Source: Streptomyces oceani (GTDB lineage Bacteria > Actinomycetota > Actinomycetes > Streptomycetales > Streptomycetaceae). From it: DNA of 64,000 nucleotides. A program made the translations under genes and the position numbers. Each line of letters starts with the position of its first letter. The first letter of the stretch is position 1. Location of the stretch: positions 41,475-105,474 of the forward strand of contig NZ_LJGU01000095.1 in NCBI RefSeq assembly GCF_001751245.1, in the 5' to 3' direction. Below are positions 1 to 12,087 of this stretch, piece after piece. The notes under the pieces are model-generated. The model worked only from the letters and a program-made list of their open reading frames with translations, did no database searches and was not told where the DNA came from.

Positions 1-3000
1 CGGCAACCAACCTGCGCGCCGACGGCGCCACCAACGGAGCGACGGTCGCTGTCGCGCTGCCCCGGTCCGTGGACACCGTCGTGGCACTGTTGGCAGTGCT
101 GCGTTCGGGCGCGGTCTATATGCCGATCGACATCGCCTACCCGGCTGAGCGGATCGCGTACCTGCTGGATGACGCGGCTCCCGTGATCTTGCTGTGCGAG
201 CTGGACGGTCCGGTGGCCTGCATGGCACCCGCTGGGACCGCGGTTCGCCACGTCGCGACCACCGACCCTGGTGCCGGCGAAGGCGCGCACGTGGGGCCTG
301 CCACCGACGACGCCGCCTACCTCCTCTACACCTCCGGATCTACGGGGCGTCCCAAGGGCGTGCTCGTCGAACACCGGTCACTCAGCAATCTACTGGTACA
401 CCATCGTAAGGAGTCGCACGCCAGCGCGATGCTGACCGAGGGGCATCGACTGCGTGTGGCCCTGACAGCGGCGACATCCTTCGACGCCGCGTGGGATCCA
501 CTGCTGTGGATGCTGGGCGGACACGAGCTGCACGTGGTCGATGACACGACGCGGAGGGACCCGCAGGCCCTGGTCGAGTTCCTGCACTCGCGGCGGATCG
601 ACGTCATCGAGACCACCCCCAGCTTCCTGCGACAACTACTCGCCGCTGGGTTGACAGACAACTCCCCTATTGGTGAGGGGGCCACGGTTCACCGACCCAA
701 GGTCATCGCACTGGGCGGTGAGCCGGTCAACGACGAGTTGTGGAAGCGTCTCTCGGACGAGCGGGACATCCTCGCCTACAACTTCTACGGACCGACGGAG
801 ACAGCCGTGGACGCGGTTACCGCCAGGGTGGCCGGCGACAAACCGGTCATTGGCCGTCCGGTTCGAGGGGCTCGCGCCTACGTGCTGGACGCCGCCCTGC
901 ACCTGCTTCCGTGCGGCGTGGTGGGGGAGCTGTACCTGGCGGGTGAGGGTGTGGCCCGTGGCTATACCGGGCAGCACGGACTGACCGCCGACCGATTCCT
1001 CCCGGACCCTTTCGGGGAGCCTGGTGAGCGGATGTACCGCACCGGGGACTTGGTGCAGTGGCGCGAGAACGGCTCGTTGGAGTTCTTCGGCCGCAGTGAC
1101 GATCAGGTCAAGGTCCGAGGGCATCGGGTGGAGACCGGTGAGATCGAGTCTGCACTCGTGGCTCTGCCCGGGATTGTCCAGGCTGCCGTCGTGGTCCGTA
1201 GCGGGGGGTACCGGGACGAATCGCTGGCCGCCTATCTCGTACCGGCGAACGACGACGAGGGCGCGGCCCTGCGGCGGGACCAAGGCGTCGTCCGAGAGGC
1301 ACTGTCGGCGGTCCTTCCCGTGCACATGGTCCCCGCGGCCTATGCCACAACGGACCGTCTGCCGCTGACACCCAACGGAAAGCTGGACACTTCCGCCCTG
1401 CCCGAGGCGCGCGTCTCCGCTGCCGGACCACGCGCGAAGCCGCACACCAACGCGGAGGCGGCGGTGTGCGCAGCCATGGCGGACATCCTGGAACTGGACG
1501 AGGTCGGACGCGACGCCGACTTCTTCTCACTCGGCGGCCACTCGCTCCTGGCGACCCGGCTGTTGACCCGACTGTCTGAAACGACCGGAGTCCGGTTGCC
1601 AGTGCGTGCGCTCTTCCAGGCACCGACCGCAGAAGGGCTCGCGGCGGTGCTGGACGCGCAGAGACCCACTGTGCGGGGTGACACGGACGGTGCCGCCGTG
1701 GGCGCACGACCGGGTAGGTTGCCGCTGTCCGCTGAGCAACACCGGTTGTGGTTGCTGGAAAGCATGGGACAAGGGGGCGAGCCGTACCACATCCCCGTCG
1801 TCGTCCGACTCGACGGCCCCCTGGACACACAGGCTCTGCGGTCAGCTTTCAGTGATCTGCTCGCCCGGCACGAGAGTCTGCGCACCGTCTACCGGGAGGA
1901 TGATCAAGGACCTCACCAGGTCGTACTGCCCGCGGCAACCTGCGGTATCGCCTTGGAGACGGTTCCGGAGCAGCCGGACCCGGCACCGGACGACTTCTCT
2001 GTTCCCGAGTTCGACCTTGCCCAGCGCCCGCCGGTACGAGCGCTTCTCGTACCGGACGCGAGAGCGTTCGACAGGACCTCGGGTGAAACGCACTCGCATC
2101 TGCTGATGCTGACGCTGCACCACGTCGTGGCGGACGGGTGGTCGATGGGGCCTCTGGTACGCGACCTTTCCGAGGCCTACACGGCGCGTGGCGCTGGCCG
2201 ACGCCCCGAGTGGCAGCCGTTGCCGGCCCAGTACGCGGACTACGCGCTGCGGCAGCGTGAGCGACTCGGCGCGAAGGAGTCCGCCGGATCGCCGGCCGCG
2301 CTCCAGCTGGGCCATTGGAAGCAGGAACTGGCGGAAATGCCACCGGAGCTGCCCCTGCCGTACGACCGGGTACGTCCTGCCCGTGCCACTTTCGCCGGCC
2401 ACCGGATACCCCTGCACCTGGACGCGAGGGAGCACCGGTCCCTCGTAGCGCTTGCCCGGGAGGTGGGCACCAGCCCGTTCATGGTGGTGCACGCCGCGCT
2501 GACGGCACTGCTGCAGCGACTCGGAGGTGGTGACGACATCGTCGTCGGAACGCCGGTGGCCGGCCGCGACGAGGAGGAGTACCACGACGTGGTGGGCTTC
2601 TTCGTCAACACGCTGGTGCTACGCGTGGATGCGAGCGGCAACCCGGACTTCCGTGAACTGCTGCGCAGGGTACGGGAAGCGGATCTGGCCGCCTATGCGC
2701 ACCAGGACCTGCCGTTCGAACAGCTCGTGGAGAGTCTGGCACCCCAGCGGTCCCTCTCCCGGCATCCGCTCTTCCAGGTGATGCTCGCTCTGAACAACAC
2801 TCCCGCTCCCGCGCTCGCCTTGCCCGGACTTCGGGCGACCGTTGTGGAATCGGATCGGCAGACTGCCAAGTTCGACATGACCTGGGACCTGACGGAGGAA
2901 CACGACACTTCCGGCCGTCCGGCCGGGCTGACCGGCGCGGTCGAGTACAGCAGCGACCTGTTCGACGGGGCCACCGTGCGCCGGTTCACCGGTCAGTTCG

Positions 3001-6000
3001 TCCGTCTCCTGCGGTCCGCGCTTGCGCACCCCGACCGGCCGCTCAGCGCTCTGACGATGCTTACCGACGACGAGCGCCGGTCAGCCCTTGACACCCATAT
3101 CCGAGGGGAAGCCCCTGAGCCGGCCGAACAGGAGCCCATGCAGAGTGTCTGCGACATCCTGGCGACCCAGGCCGCAGTCACTCCGTCCCGTACCGCTCTG
3201 GTCACCGCCGACGGGTCCGTGACTTTCGGGGGTCTCGCGACGCGGGTCGACGCGGTGGCCCGGCGCTTGGCGGTTGCCGGGGTGCGCCGCGGCGAGCGGG
3301 TGGCCGTGGCGTTGCCCCGTTCGCCTCGGCAGATCAGCGCGATTTTCGGCGTGCTGCGCGCGGGCGCCGTGTACGTGCCCCTGGACCCGTCCCACCCCGC
3401 GGAGCGCAACGCGCGGATCCTCGAATCCGCGCAGCCCTCGGTGCTACTGACCGAGCGCGGATACGCTCCGTCGCTTCCGGCTTCCCGCACCTCCGCGCTC
3501 TTCCTTGACGACCAGCCTGTCGAGGTGGCCCGCGTGACACCCGAGCCGCCCAACGAAGGTCCGTACGGCACCGATCCGGCCTACGTGCTGTACACCTCCG
3601 GTTCGACCGGCGTTCCCAAGGGCGTTGTCATCGAACACCGGTCGCTTGCCAACCTCCTGCGGAACCATGGTCGTCAGCTGATCGAGCCCGCGGAGCACGG
3701 CAACAACGGGCGTGCACTGCGAGTGGCCCTGACCGCAGCGGCCACCTTCGATGCCTCGTGGGATCCACTGCTGTGGATGGTCGCCGGACACGAACTGCAC
3801 CTGGCAGACGACGAGACCCGCCGGGATCCCGAAGCGCTGGTGACCTTCCTGCACGAGCACCGCATCGACGTCATCGAAACCACCCCGTCGTTCATCGAAC
3901 AGCTCCGTGCCTGCGGCCTGTTCGCGCCCGACCGCCCCTGGCCCAGGGTGGTGGCTCTGGGCGGGGAACCAGTGAACGATGCTCTGTGGCGCGAGCTTGC
4001 CGCCATCCCCGGCGTGGCGTTCTGGAATCTCTACGGTCCGACCGAGACGACGGTGGACAGCGTCACCGCCCCGGTGACGGCCGACCAGCCCCCCAACATC
4101 GGCCATGCCGTCGCCGGCATGCGGGCTCGGGTCCTCGACCCGCAACTTGGTCCCACACCACCCGGCGTCACCGGTGAACTGTACGTGGCCGGCGTAGGGG
4201 TCGCCCGCGGGTACGACGCTGCGACCGGCATGACCGCCGAGCGGTTCCTCGCCGACCCCTTCGGGGCTCCGGGAAGCCGGATGTACCGCACGGGCGACTT
4301 GGTGCGCCGACTCGCCGACGGCACACTGTCGTTCGTCGGGCGCACCGACACCCAGGTCAAGGTGCGGGGTTTCCGCGTCGAGACCGGCGAGGTCGAAGCG
4401 GCACTGACCGCACATCCGGGAATCCACAGCGCCGCGGTGACGGTGCAGACCGAGCCTGGTGGCGGCCGGCTCGTGGCCTGGGCCGTCCCACAGACGGATG
4501 CGGCCCCGTCGAGCGAGCAACTGCACGCGTTCGTCGCCTCGCGGTTGCCCGGCTACATGACGCCCAGCCACCTTTCTCTCGTATCTCGAATCCCGCTCAC
4601 CGCGCACGGCAAAACGGACTTCGCGAGCCTTCCCGAAGCGCAGCTGGCCGAGCCCGCCTCAGGGGAGCCGCCGCGCACACCGCAGGAGGAGATCCTCTGT
4701 GCGCTCTACGCCGAATGCCTGCGCGTCCCCTCCGTTGGCCGGGACGCGGACTTCTTCATCCTGGGCGGCCACTCGCTCCTGGCCACCAAGCTGGTCAACC
4801 GCATCCGGACCGCGTTCGGGGCCGAACTCCCCGTGCGTGCCCTGTTCGAGGACCCCACACCCGCCAGGCTCGCCCAGCATCTCGACAGCGCCGCGCGCAG
4901 CCGCCCCACCCTGCGGGCGCGGGTCGACCGACCCGCACGGCCTCCGCTGTCCTTCGCGCAGCGCCGGCTGTGGTTCCTCAACCAAATGCGTCCCGATGAC
5001 GCCTCGTACAACCTGCCCATGGCCGTCCGGTTGCAGGGGCGACTGGACGTAGGGGCACTGCGGCACGCGCTGAGCGATGTCCTCACCCGGCACGAGAGTC
5101 TGCGCACCGTGTTCCGGGACCCGGACCGGGAGTCGGGGAGTCCCACTCAGGAGGTCCTCGCTTACGGCGATGCCCAGCCGTCGCTGACCGTCGTGGACTG
5201 CGCCCCCGACCAGGCTGCGGAACTGCTGCACAGTTCGGCACAGCGTGGCTTTGACCTGGCGCACGAATTGCCGGTGCGGGCCGAACTGCTGGACCTCGGC
5301 GCGGAAGGATACGTTCTGCTGCTGGTCGTGCACCACATCGCGGCTGACGGCTGGTCCATGGGTCCGCTCGCCCAGGACCTGGCGGCAGCGTACGCGGCGC
5401 GCACCGACGATCGGGCACCGGACTGGTCTCCGCTGCCGGTGCAGTACGTCGACTACGCGCTCTGGCAGCGGGACCTGCTCGGAGATCCGCAGGACCCGGA
5501 GAGCGTCCACGCCCGGCAAATCGCCTTCTGGGAAAGGGAACTGGCGGGCATTCCGGTCGAGACGGCCCTTCCAGCGGACCGGCCCCGCCCCGATTCCGCG
5601 TCGGGCACCGGTGGCAGCGTCCCCATCCCGCTGGCAGCGGAGGACGGACAGCGACTGGCGGCGTTCGCCAAGGGCGAGAACGCCAGCACGTTCATGGCGC
5701 TCCACGCTGTCCTGGCCGCACTGCTCGACCGGTTCGGCTCCGGTGAGGACGTCCTCGTCGGCAGCCCCGTCGCCGGCCGTACCGACGAGGCACTCGGCGG
5801 ACTGGTCGGGTTCTTCGTCAACACCTTGGTGCTGCGGGTGAACACCGGAGGTGATCCGCACTTCCGCGCACTGCTGGAGCGAACTCGGCAGACGGATCTG
5901 TCGGCGTACGCGCACCAGGATCTGCCGTTCGAGTCGCTCGTCGAGCACCTGGCACCCGCTCGGTCCCTCTCCCGGCACCCGCTCTTCCAGGTCATGCTGT

Positions 6001-8945
6001 CCCTGAACAACGCCGGCCGCCCCGAACTCGACCTGCCGGGCCTGCACGCAGCGGTGGAGAGCGTCGACACGGCGGGGGCGAAGTTCGACCTCTCGTTCAG
6101 CTTCTCCGAGCAAGCCCCGGACGGTTCCCTGACCGGCATCCTGGAGTTCAGCCGCGATCTGTTCGATCAGGGAACAGCACAGCGGCTGGCGGAATCCTTT
6201 GTCACCCTGCTCCGGCTGGCCGTGACCGATCCGAACTCTCCATTGTCCGCCCTCGAACCGCTCGGCGCGGACGAGCGGAGTCGTCTGCTGGCCCGAGGGC
6301 GGGGCGGTCCGGCCGTTCCCACCCATCCCACCGTGATCGCCGGCTTCCACGACACCGTCTCCACCGCTCGCAGCAGCGACATCGCGGTGCGGTGCGGGGA
6401 GGAGGCACTGTCCTTCGCCGAACTCAGTCGAGAGTGTGCCCAGTTGGCTCGACTTCTCTCGGCGAAAGGGGTGGGACGGGGAGACACGGTTGCCGTTCTG
6501 CTGCCGCGTTCGGTCACCTCGCTCACGGCGCTGCTGGGTACTCTGTCCGCTGGCGCTGCCTACGCACCGATCGACGACTCGCGTCCGGCCGCGAGTGTGT
6601 GCACCGTCCTTCAGGACGCACGCCCCGCCGTGGTGCTGGCGACAGCGCAGACTCGGGAGCTGATACCCGACGGCCCCTGGGAGGAGATCCTGCTCGACTC
6701 GCCGCGGGTAAAGGCAGCTCTCACGGCTTGCTCCGGAGAGCCAGCGGCCGAGGTCGCCCCGCGGCCCCGGGACGTGGCGTACGTTCTGCACACCTCGGGC
6801 TCTACCGGCCGCCCCAAGGGTGTCGTGGTCGAACACGCCTCACTGATGCGGTTGTGGGAGCACCAGCGGCGGCAACTGTTCCTGCCTGCCCGGACCATGG
6901 CGAACGGGCGCCGACTGCGGGTCGCGTTGACCGCATCGGTCGCCTTCGACGCCTCCTGGGACCCGGTTCTGTGGATGCTGGAGGGAAACGAACTGCTGGT
7001 CGTTGACTCCGACACCCGACGCGATCCGGCCGCTCTGGTTTCGCTGGTCCGCGAGAAGCGCATCGATGTCCTGGAGACCACCCCGACTCACGCAGCGGCA
7101 CTTCTGGACGCCGGACTGTGCACCGCCGGCACCCGGCCTCGGCCTCTCGTACTGGCCCTTGGCGGGGAGGCGGTGCCGCACCGGCTGTGGCAGCGGCTCC
7201 GGGAGATACCGGGACTCACGGTGTGGAACCTCTACGGCCCGACCGAGGCCACCGTCGACACGCTGTGCGCCCCGCTGCACCTCACTTCCGAACCCGTCCT
7301 CGGTAAACCCGTGGCGGGAACTCGCGCCTACGTGCTGGACCGCTTCCTGCGCCCAGCGCCTCCCGGCGTCACCGGCGAGCTCTACCTGGCGGGAGCGAGT
7401 GTCGCGCGCGGATATCTGCACCGGCCCGCGGAGACAGCAGCCCGGTTCCTGCCCGACCCGTTCGGGCCAGCCGGCGAGCGCATGTACCGTACCGGTGATC
7501 TCGCCCGCTGGACGGGCGCCGACCACCTGGAGTTCCACGGTCGGGTCGACGGACAGCTGAAGGTCCGTGGCTTCCGAGTGGAACCCGGTGAGATCGTCTC
7601 CGTACTGGAGCGGCAACCAGGGATCGCTAGGGCCGCCGTTACGCTCCGCACCGTGGGCGACGCTGACACTGTGCACGGCAGTGAGCAACTGGTCGCCTAC
7701 TTGGTCCCTGCCGAGGAACAGGCGCTTGACACGCCGGACCGCGACGGTCTCCGCGCCGCCGTGTCGGCGGCCCTGCCTGGCTACATGGTGCCTGCCGCTT
7801 TCGTCGCTGTCACCGAACTGCCCCTCACCTCCAGCGGCAAGCTCGACCACGCGGCACTGCCGGACCCGGCAGCCGAGCACACGGTTCGGCAGTACGGGCG
7901 CCCACCCGGCAGCCCGCGCGAGGACTTGTTGTGCGCGCTGTTCGCGGAGGTGCTCGGGGTCCAACACCTGTGGGCCGACGACGACTTCTTCGGACTCGGT
8001 GGTCACTCCCTGATAGCGGCACGCCTCCTGGCGCGGGTTCGGGCGTCCACCGGCGTCGACCTCGGCATACGAGCCCTCTTCGAAGCACCCACTCCCGCGG
8101 CCCTGGCCGGGGTCATGGAAGCTCAGGAAGCCGCCGAGGGCAGCGGTGAACCGAGCGGTGACCTCGCTACTCTCCTGCCACTGCGTACCCGTGGCAGCCG
8201 TACTCCGCTGTTCTGCGTCCATCCCGCCGGGGGCCTGGCCTGGTCCTATGCCGGGCTTCTCCAGCATCTGGAGGACCGACCGGTCTACGGCCTACAGACA
8301 CCCAATCTGGACGGAGAACGTCCCTTTCCGGAGAGTATCGAGGCCATGGCTGCCGGGTACGTTGCTCAGCTGCGTACTGTGCAGCCCCAAGGCCCGTACC
8401 ATCTGCTGGGCTGGTCATTCGGCGGTAATGTCGTCCAGGAAGTGGCTGTCCAACTCCAGGAAGCAGGCCAGGAAGTCGCACTGCTGGCCGTGCTGGACGC
8501 CTTTCCCGTGCCCCCTGCCGACGGCCTGGAAGAAGCCGAACACGACACCGTATTCCGCTCGCTGCTGAGCAACCTCGGGATCGACCTGTCCACGTATCCG
8601 CTCGAAGTCCCGCTCGACACGGAAGCCGTCCGGGACTCCCTGCGCGACGCGGGAAGTCCACTTGGCGGCCTGGAACCCGACACAATCGAGACGATGGTCG
8701 GCAACTTCGCCGCCCAGGCTCGCCTCATGCGTTCCTACACCCCGCGCACCTTCCAGGGTGACGTCCTCTTCTTCCGTGCCACGGAGGAAGATCCCGCCAC
8801 TGACTTGGTCCCGGCCATGTGGGCCCCCTATGTCCACGGGCAGCTGCGGGTGCACGAGATCCGCTGTGCGCACGCCCAGATGATGCGACCCGAACCCCGG
8901 GCTCTGATCGGCCCTGTTCTCGCCAGGGAGTTCCGGGACGCGTGA
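1..8945 (+). CDS. Non-ribosomal peptide synthetase, A-T-C-A-T-C-A-T-TE (5' partial)
   Basis: The reading frame is open from base 3, so the gene begins upstream of the window. Domains in order: adenylation domain 1 (core [11 protein letters not shown] near 327), carrier domain 1 ([11 protein letters not shown] near 1518), condensation (HHVVADG near 2118), A2 (core near 3591), T2 (near 4749), condensation (HHIAADG near 5331), A3 (core near 6789), T3 ([10 protein letters not shown] near 7982), and a C-terminal thioesterase (GWSFGG, nucleophile Ser near 8414). There is no epimerase, methyltransferase or oxidase domain. All three A domains share FDA(A/S)WDP, VIETTP/VLETTP and GPTE(T/A)xVD segments. 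Their specificity pockets are therefore almost the same, with an acidic residue at the 278 and 331 equivalents, which suggests a similar and perhaps basic amino acid in every module (inference). The TE releases or cyclises the chain. Confidence 0.97.
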   Translation, partial: ATNLRADGATNGATVAVALPRSVDTVVALLAVLRSGAVYMPIDIAYPAERIAYLLDDAAPVILLCELDGPVACMAPAGTAVRHVATTDPGAGEGAHVGPATDDAAYLLYTSGSTGRPKGVLVEHRSLSNLLVHHRKESHASAMLTEGHRLRVALTAATSFDAAWDPLLWMLGGHELHVVDDTTRRDPQALVEFLHSRRIDVIETTPSFLRQLLAAGLTDNSPIGEGATVHRPKVIALGGEPVNDELWKRLSDERDILAYNFYGPTETAVDAVTARVAGDKPVIGRPVRGARAYVLDAALHLLPCGVVGELYLAGEGVARGYTGQHGLTADRFLPDPFGEPGERMYRTGDLVQWRENGSLEFFGRSDDQVKVRGHRVETGEIESALVALPGIVQAAVVVRSGGYRDESLAAYLVPANDDEGAALRRDQGVVREALSAVLPVHMVPAAYATTDRLPLTPNGKLDTSALPEARVSAAGPRAKPHTNAEAAVCAAMADILELDEVGRDADFFSLGGHSLLATRLLTRLSETTGVRLPVRALFQAPTAEGLAAVLDAQRPTVRGDTDGAAVGARPGRLPLSAEQHRLWLLESMGQGGEPYHIPVVVRLDGPLDTQALRSAFSDLLARHESLRTVYREDDQGPHQVVLPAATCGIALETVPEQPDPAPDDFSVPEFDLAQRPPVRALLVPDARAFDRTSGETHSHLLMLTLHHVVADGWSMGPLVRDLSEAYTARGAGRRPEWQPLPAQYADYALRQRERLGAKESAGSPAALQLGHWKQELAEMPPELPLPYDRVRPARATFAGHRIPLHLDAREHRSLVALAREVGTSPFMVVHAALTALLQRLGGGDDIVVGTPVAGRDEEEYHDVVGFFVNTLVLRVDASGNPDFRELLRRVREADLAAYAHQDLPFEQLVESLAPQRSLSRHPLFQVMLALNNTPAPALALPGLRATVVESDRQTAKFDMTWDLTEEHDTSGRPAGLTGAVEYSSDLFDGATVRRFTGQFVRLLRSALAHPDRPLSALTMLTDDERRSALDTHIRGEAPEPAEQEPMQSVCDILATQAAVTPSRTALVTADGSVTFGGLATRVDAVARRLAVAGVRRGERVAVALPRSPRQISAIFGVLRAGAVYVPLDPSHPAERNARILESAQPSVLLTERGYAPSLPASRTSALFLDDQPVEVARVTPEPPNEGPYGTDPAYVLYTSGSTGVPKGVVIEHRSLANLLRNHGRQLIEPAEHGNNGRALRVALTAAATFDASWDPLLWMVAGHELHLADDETRRDPEALVTFLHEHRIDVIETTPSFIEQLRACGLFAPDRPWPRVVALGGEPVNDALWRELAAIPGVAFWNLYGPTETTVDSVTAPVTADQPPNIGHAVAGMRARVLDPQLGPTPPGVTGELYVAGVGVARGYDAATGMTAERFLADPFGAPGSRMYRTGDLVRRLADGTLSFVGRTDTQVKVRGFRVETGEVEAALTAHPGIHSAAVTVQTEPGGGRLVAWAVPQTDAAPSSEQLHAFVASRLPGYMTPSHLSLVSRIPLTAHGKTDFASLPEAQLAEPASGEPPRTPQEEILCALYAECLRVPSVGRDADFFILGGHSLLATKLVNRIRTAFGAELPVRALFEDPTPARLAQHLDSAARSRPTLRARVDRPARPPLSFAQRRLWFLNQMRPDDASYNLPMAVRLQGRLDVGALRHALSDVLTRHESLRTVFRDPDRESGSPTQEVLAYGDAQPSLTVVDCAPDQAAELLHSSAQRGFDLAHELPVRAELLDLGAEGYVLLLVVHHIAADGWSMGPLAQDLAAAYAARTDDRAPDWSPLPVQYVDYALWQRDLLGDPQDPESVHARQIAFWERELAGIPVETALPADRPRPDSASGTGGSVPIPLAAEDGQRLAAFAKGENASTFMALHAVLAALLDRFGSGEDVLVGSPVAGRTDEALGGLVGFFVNTLVLRVNTGGDPHFRALLERTRQTDLSAYAHQDLPFESLVEHLAPARSLSRHPLFQVMLSLNNAGRPELDLPGLHAAVESVDTAGAKFDLSFSFSEQAPDGSLTGILEFSRDLFDQGTAQRLAESFVTLLRLAVTDPNSPLSALEPLGADERSRLLARGRGGPAVPTHPTVIAGFHDTVSTARSSDIAVRCGEEALSFAELSRECAQLARLLSAKGVGRGDTVAVLLPRSVTSLTALLGTLSAGAAYAPIDDSRPAASVCTVLQDARPAVVLATAQTRELIPDGPWEEILLDSPRVKAALTACSGEPAAEVAPRPRDVAYVLHTSGSTGRPKGVVVEHASLMRLWEHQRRQLFLPARTMANGRRLRVALTASVAFDASWDPVLWMLEGNELLVVDSDTRRDPAALVSLVREKRIDVLETTPTHAAALLDAGLCTAGTRPRPLVLALGGEAVPHRLWQRLREIPGLTVWNLYGPTEATVDTLCAPLHLTSEPVLGKPVAGTRAYVLDRFLRPAPPGVTGELYLAGASVARGYLHRPAETAARFLPDPFGPAGERMYRTGDLARWTGADHLEFHGRVDGQLKVRGFRVEPGEIVSVLERQPGIARAAVTLRTVGDADTVHGSEQLVAYLVPAEEQALDTPDRDGLRAAVSAALPGYMVPAAFVAVTELPLTSSGKLDHAALPDPAAEHTVRQYGRPPGSPREDLLCALFAEVLGVQHLWADDDFFGLGGHSLIAARLLARVRASTGVDLGIRALFEAPTPAALAGVMEAQEAAEGSGEPSGDLATLLPLRTRGSRTPLFCVHPAGGLAWSYAGLLQHLEDRPVYGLQTPNLDGERPFPESIEAMAAGYVAQLRTVQPQGPYHLLGWSFGGNVVQEVAVQLQEAGQEVALLAVLDAFPVPPADGLEEAEHDTVFRSLLSNLGIDLSTYPLEVPLDTEAVRDSLRDAGSPLGGLEPDTIETMVGNFAAQARLMRSYTPRTFQGDVLFFRATEEDPATDLVPAMWAPYVHGQLRVHEIRCAHAQMMRPEPRALIGPVLAREFRDA

Positions 8946-9004
8946 CACCGCACGCCCCATTCAAAGCACCGACCGTCAAATCGAAGAGAAGAGTGAACCA
9001 AGCG

Positions 9005-9208
9005 ATGACCAACCCCTTCGACAACCCTGCCGTTCAGCACCGTGTCCTGGTCAATGAGGAGGGCCAGCACTCACTGTGGCCCGAGTTCGCGGACATCCCG
9101 GCGGGCTGGCACGCGGTGTACGGCCCGGCGACACGTGAGGAGTGCATCAGTTACGTGGACGTCCACTGGACCGACCTCACGCCGCTGAGCGCGCTGGCCT
9201 CCCAGTGA
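9005..9208 (+). CDS. MbtH-like NRPS accessory protein
   Basis: A 67-residue protein with the MbtH signature NEEGQHSLWPEFADIPAGW followed by the conserved C-terminal region (GPATREECISYVD). MbtH proteins bind NRPS adenylation domains and support their folding or activity. The gene lies 59 bp after the NRPS stop, on the same strand, behind a purine-rich stretch (gaagagaagag), so it is the natural partner of the preceding synthetase. Its stop codon overlaps an in-frame GTG at 9205 of the downstream ABC gene, which suggests translational coupling. Confidence 0.95.
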   Translation: MTNPFDNPAVQHRVLVNEEGQHSLWPEFADIPAGWHAVYGPATREECISYVDVHWTDLTPLSALASQ

Positions 9209-9333
9209 ACGGCGCCGCCACACATCTCACGGCACCACGACACGAGCCACTGCCCCCGCCGGCCCCTCCGGCCCCGTGCGGGGACGGCCACACCTCCCGA
9301 CCCAGGAAGAACCAGGACCCGGCCGCCCCGCGT

Positions 9334-10416
9334 ATGGCGGACGGCGAGGCCATCGTTGCCGAGGGACTGACCCGCAGGTTCGGCGACCGGTACGCGCTTC
9401 GCGGGATCGACCTGCGTGTCCCCACTGGAAGCGTGCTAGGTCTCCTCGGACCCAACGGCGCCGGCAAGACGACCACCGTACGTATCCTCAGCACCCTGCT
9501 GCGCGCGGACGAAGGCCGTGCCACGGTGGCCGGACGTGATGTCCACGACGAACCCGCGGCGGTCCGCGCCCGCATCGGTTTGTCAGGTCAGTACGCGGCC
9601 GCCGACGAGCGGTTGACCGCGCGCGAGAACCTCTACCTGGTCTCCCGCTTGTACGGGATGAGCCGCAAGACGGCCCGCCGGCACGCCACCGAGCTCTTGG
9701 AGCGCTTCGCTCTCACCGAGGCCGCGGACCGGACCAGTGGAGGATTCTCCGGCGGTATGCGCCGCCGCCTCGATCTTGCCGGAGCCCTGGTCTCGCGCCC
9801 CACCGTCGTCTTCCTGGACGAGCCCACCACCGGTCTCGATCCTCGTGGCAGGGCCGACACCTGGCGCGCGGTCGAGGAATTGGTGGCGGACGGCACCACC
9901 GTGTTGCTGACCACGCAGTACCTGGAGGAGGCCGACCACTTGGCGGACTCCATCGCGGTGATCGACCACGGCACGGTTATCGCGCACGGTACCGCATCCG
10001 AGCTGAAGGCCGCCGTGGGCGGTGAACGCATCACCATCACCCCCATCGACCAGGCCGCCCGCGCCTCCGTAGCCGAAGCCCTGACCGACCTCGGTCACCA
10101 CCAGCCGGACATCGATTCGCGAACCGGGACCGTCACGGTCGTCACCGATCGGGGAGCTGGTGCACTTCGCCAAGCCCTGGAAGCCCTCGCGGCGGTCCGG
10201 ATCGAGGTGCGCGACGTCGCCCTCGCCCCACCCACCCTCGACGACGTCTTCCTGGCCCTGACCGGCAACTCCCAGCGGCCCGCCGCGGAATCGGCACCAC
10301 CACCCGCCGTCGCAGCGCCGGAAGACGGCTCGGAGCGGAGCGTTCAGCCGGGGAACGGCCAGCTGGTCCGAGCACGGGGACGCCGCAGGAAAGGAGCCCA
10401 CGCATGGCGGCCCTGA
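9334..10416 (+). CDS. DrrA-type ABC transporter ATP-binding protein
   Basis: ATPase subunit of an ABC-2 exporter. It shows Walker A (GPNGAGKTT), the signature SGGMRRRLDLAGAL, Walker B (VVFLDEPTTGLDP) and the DrrA-like C-terminal extension ending in LDDVFLALTG. The ATG at 9334 gives the usual DrrA N-terminus (MADGEAIVAEGL). An alternative GTG at 9205 overlaps the mbtH stop (GTGA) and would add 43 Pro-rich residues. The gene overlaps the permease by 13 bp. By position it should energise export of the NRPS product or confer self-resistance. Confidence 0.93.
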   Translation: MADGEAIVAEGLTRRFGDRYALRGIDLRVPTGSVLGLLGPNGAGKTTTVRILSTLLRADEGRATVAGRDVHDEPAAVRARIGLSGQYAAADERLTARENLYLVSRLYGMSRKTARRHATELLERFALTEAADRTSGGFSGGMRRRLDLAGALVSRPTVVFLDEPTTGLDPRGRADTWRAVEELVADGTTVLLTTQYLEEADHLADSIAVIDHGTVIAHGTASELKAAVGGERITITPIDQAARASVAEALTDLGHHQPDIDSRTGTVTVVTDRGAGALRQALEALAAVRIEVRDVALAPPTLDDVFLALTGNSQRPAAESAPPPAVAAPEDGSERSVQPGNGQLVRARGRRRKGAHAWRP

Positions 10417-11234
10417 GTTTCGCTCCGGACCCGGCCTCGGGATCCGTCCGCACCGTCCGCGACGGACTGATCATCGCCTGGCGCAACCTCGTCAACCTCC
10501 GTCGCACGCCGGGTGCCGTCATCACGGCCCTGGTTCAGCCACTGATGTTCGTTCTACTTCTCGCATACGTGTTCGGCGGTAGTCTGGGGGGAGACGAGTA
10601 CCGCACCTTCCTGATCGGTGGCATCTTCGCCCAGGCCGTCACCTTCAATGCCTCCTTCACCGCGATAGGGCTCGCCGGCGACATGGATCGGGGCATGGTT
10701 GACCGCTTCCGCGCCCTGCCCATGCCGCGTGGATCCGTCATCCTCGGGCGCACCCTGTCCGATCTGACGATGAACGCTGTTACTCTCACCGTCACCTCCC
10801 TGTGCGGCCTGCTGATCGGTTGGCGCGTGGAAGGCACCTTCACCGAAGCTGCCGCTGGTTACCTCCTGGTGCTCCTCTTCGCCTTCGCCATGTCCTGGGT
10901 CGGGGCAACCATCGGTCTGCTCGCTCGCAGCGTGGAAGTCGCCCAGAGCGCCGGCCTCATCTGGCTGTTTCCGGTTACGTTCGTCTCCGGAGCCTTCGTG
11001 TCCATCAACTCCATGCCGGGCCCGCTCCGCGTCGTTGCCGAATGGAACCCCGTCTCCGCCACAGCGACCGCCGCGCGCTCCCTCTTCGGGAATCAGGCTC
11101 CCGCCACCGTGGCGCCGCCGGAATCCTGGCCGGTTCAGCACGCCACCGTGTACGCGCTGTTGTGTGCGCTCGCGGTCATCGCGGTGTTCATGCCCCTCGC
11201 CGTCAGCCGCTACCGCCGTATCGCTCATGGCTGA
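10404..11234 (+). CDS. DrrB-type ABC-2 transporter permease
   Basis: A 276-residue integral membrane protein with about six hydrophobic segments and the ABC-2 pattern. It has the EYRTFLIGGIFAQAV region, the FRALPMPRGSVILGRTLSD cytoplasmic loop, and a C-terminal half with VTFVSGAFVSINSMPGPLR. The start at 10404 lies inside the end of the ATPase gene behind a good RBS (aaaggag). Together with the preceding ATPase it forms a DrrAB-like exporter at the end of the NRPS operon. Confidence 0.93.
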   Translation: MAALSFAPDPASGSVRTVRDGLIIAWRNLVNLRRTPGAVITALVQPLMFVLLLAYVFGGSLGGDEYRTFLIGGIFAQAVTFNASFTAIGLAGDMDRGMVDRFRALPMPRGSVILGRTLSDLTMNAVTLTVTSLCGLLIGWRVEGTFTEAAAGYLLVLLFAFAMSWVGATIGLLARSVEVAQSAGLIWLFPVTFVSGAFVSINSMPGPLRVVAEWNPVSATATAARSLFGNQAPATVAPPESWPVQHATVYALLCALAVIAVFMPLAVSRYRRIAHG

Positions 11235-11723
11235 GGCCGTCCGGGCAGATGTGGACGGTGGATGCGGGTGCCTCTGCCATGCTTCTCGACCTCAGGTGAC
11301 GGGTTCGGAAACGTGTGCCCGAGGGGAAGTCAATCACTGTTGGTTCGTACGCGGGCCCCGACTCAGAAAGCGGCCCAACGGTTTCCAGACCAACAAGATC
11401 GCGCACGGGCTCGGATTCCAGGACGAACCCAAGCGGGTCATTCGCCTCCACTGTGCGAGGGCCAGACGCCGAAGAGACAGGGCGCGTTGAATTTCTCCGA
11501 CACCGTGACGCATCCTCCTTCCATCTGCTCCTGCTGTGCGGCTCGTTCCCTGCATGCTTCGATGCCGTCACGGTGTGCGGCGCGGAATCTCCGCGCCGTC
11601 CCCTTCGTCGGTTTTCGGTTCGGTCGCCGACTGTCGAGCGGCCGCGAACCCTTCCCACACAGCCGTTCCCCGTCCGGCAGTCGTTCCCCCATCACAGAAG
11701 TCCCGTGCTGTCTTCCAGCGGCT
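11235..11723. other. Intergenic region without a supported gene
   Basis: Some 490 bp separate the exporter from the element debris. Open frames cross it in several registers, but none has a recognisable domain, RBS or a codon bias that differs from chance. It probably contains the NRPS operon end and the left flank of the degraded integrated element. No convincing long hairpin was found by eye. Confidence 0.5.
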
Positions 11724-11957
11724 TTGACTCTCCCAGTGGCTGCCGAATACCTGGACATATCCCCCAATACGCTCTATGTTTGGCGACACCGCCGCCAAGG
11801 CCCGCCGAGCTTCCGGATGGGCGGACGAGTGATGTACCGCATCTCGGCCCTGGACGACTGGGTCGCGGCGCAGGAAATGGCGGATTCACGGTCGAATCCT
11901 GCCCTGAATCCGCTGGTCAAGAGGCCGCAGCGGCGCGTGCGCGCACCCAACGCGTAG
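11724..11957 (+). CDS. Excisionase-like helix-turn-helix protein, N-terminus uncertain
   Basis: The frame encodes PVAAEYLDISPNTLYVWR followed by QGPPSFRMGGRVMYR and a DDWVAAQ tail. This is the MerR/AlpA-type winged HTH of Streptomyces excisionases (Xis), which direct excision of integrated plasmids or phages. It lies 130 bp upstream of an integrase remnant, the usual xis-int order. No ATG fits: TTG at 11724 or GTG at 11736 would leave a short N-terminus, and neither has a clear RBS. The gene may be truncated and silent. Confidence 0.55.
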   Translation: MTLPVAAEYLDISPNTLYVWRHRRQGPPSFRMGGRVMYRISALDDWVAAQEMADSRSNPALNPLVKRPQRRVRAPNA

Positions 11958-12087
11958 CCGCTCCCATAGTGCTCGCAACATCTCGAAATTCATCTGCGAA
12001 CACGGGATAAGGACCCGCCTCGGAACAGGTTCACACCGACCGACCGGCGGACCTTCCGCGTGTGCCTACCGGGGAGCAGCGAGACCT

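Noticed and set aside
4659..6836. Very long minus-strand open frame under the NRPS gene
   Set aside because: It is antisense to well-defined A, T and C domains and shows no recognisable domain; it is a GC-bias shadow.
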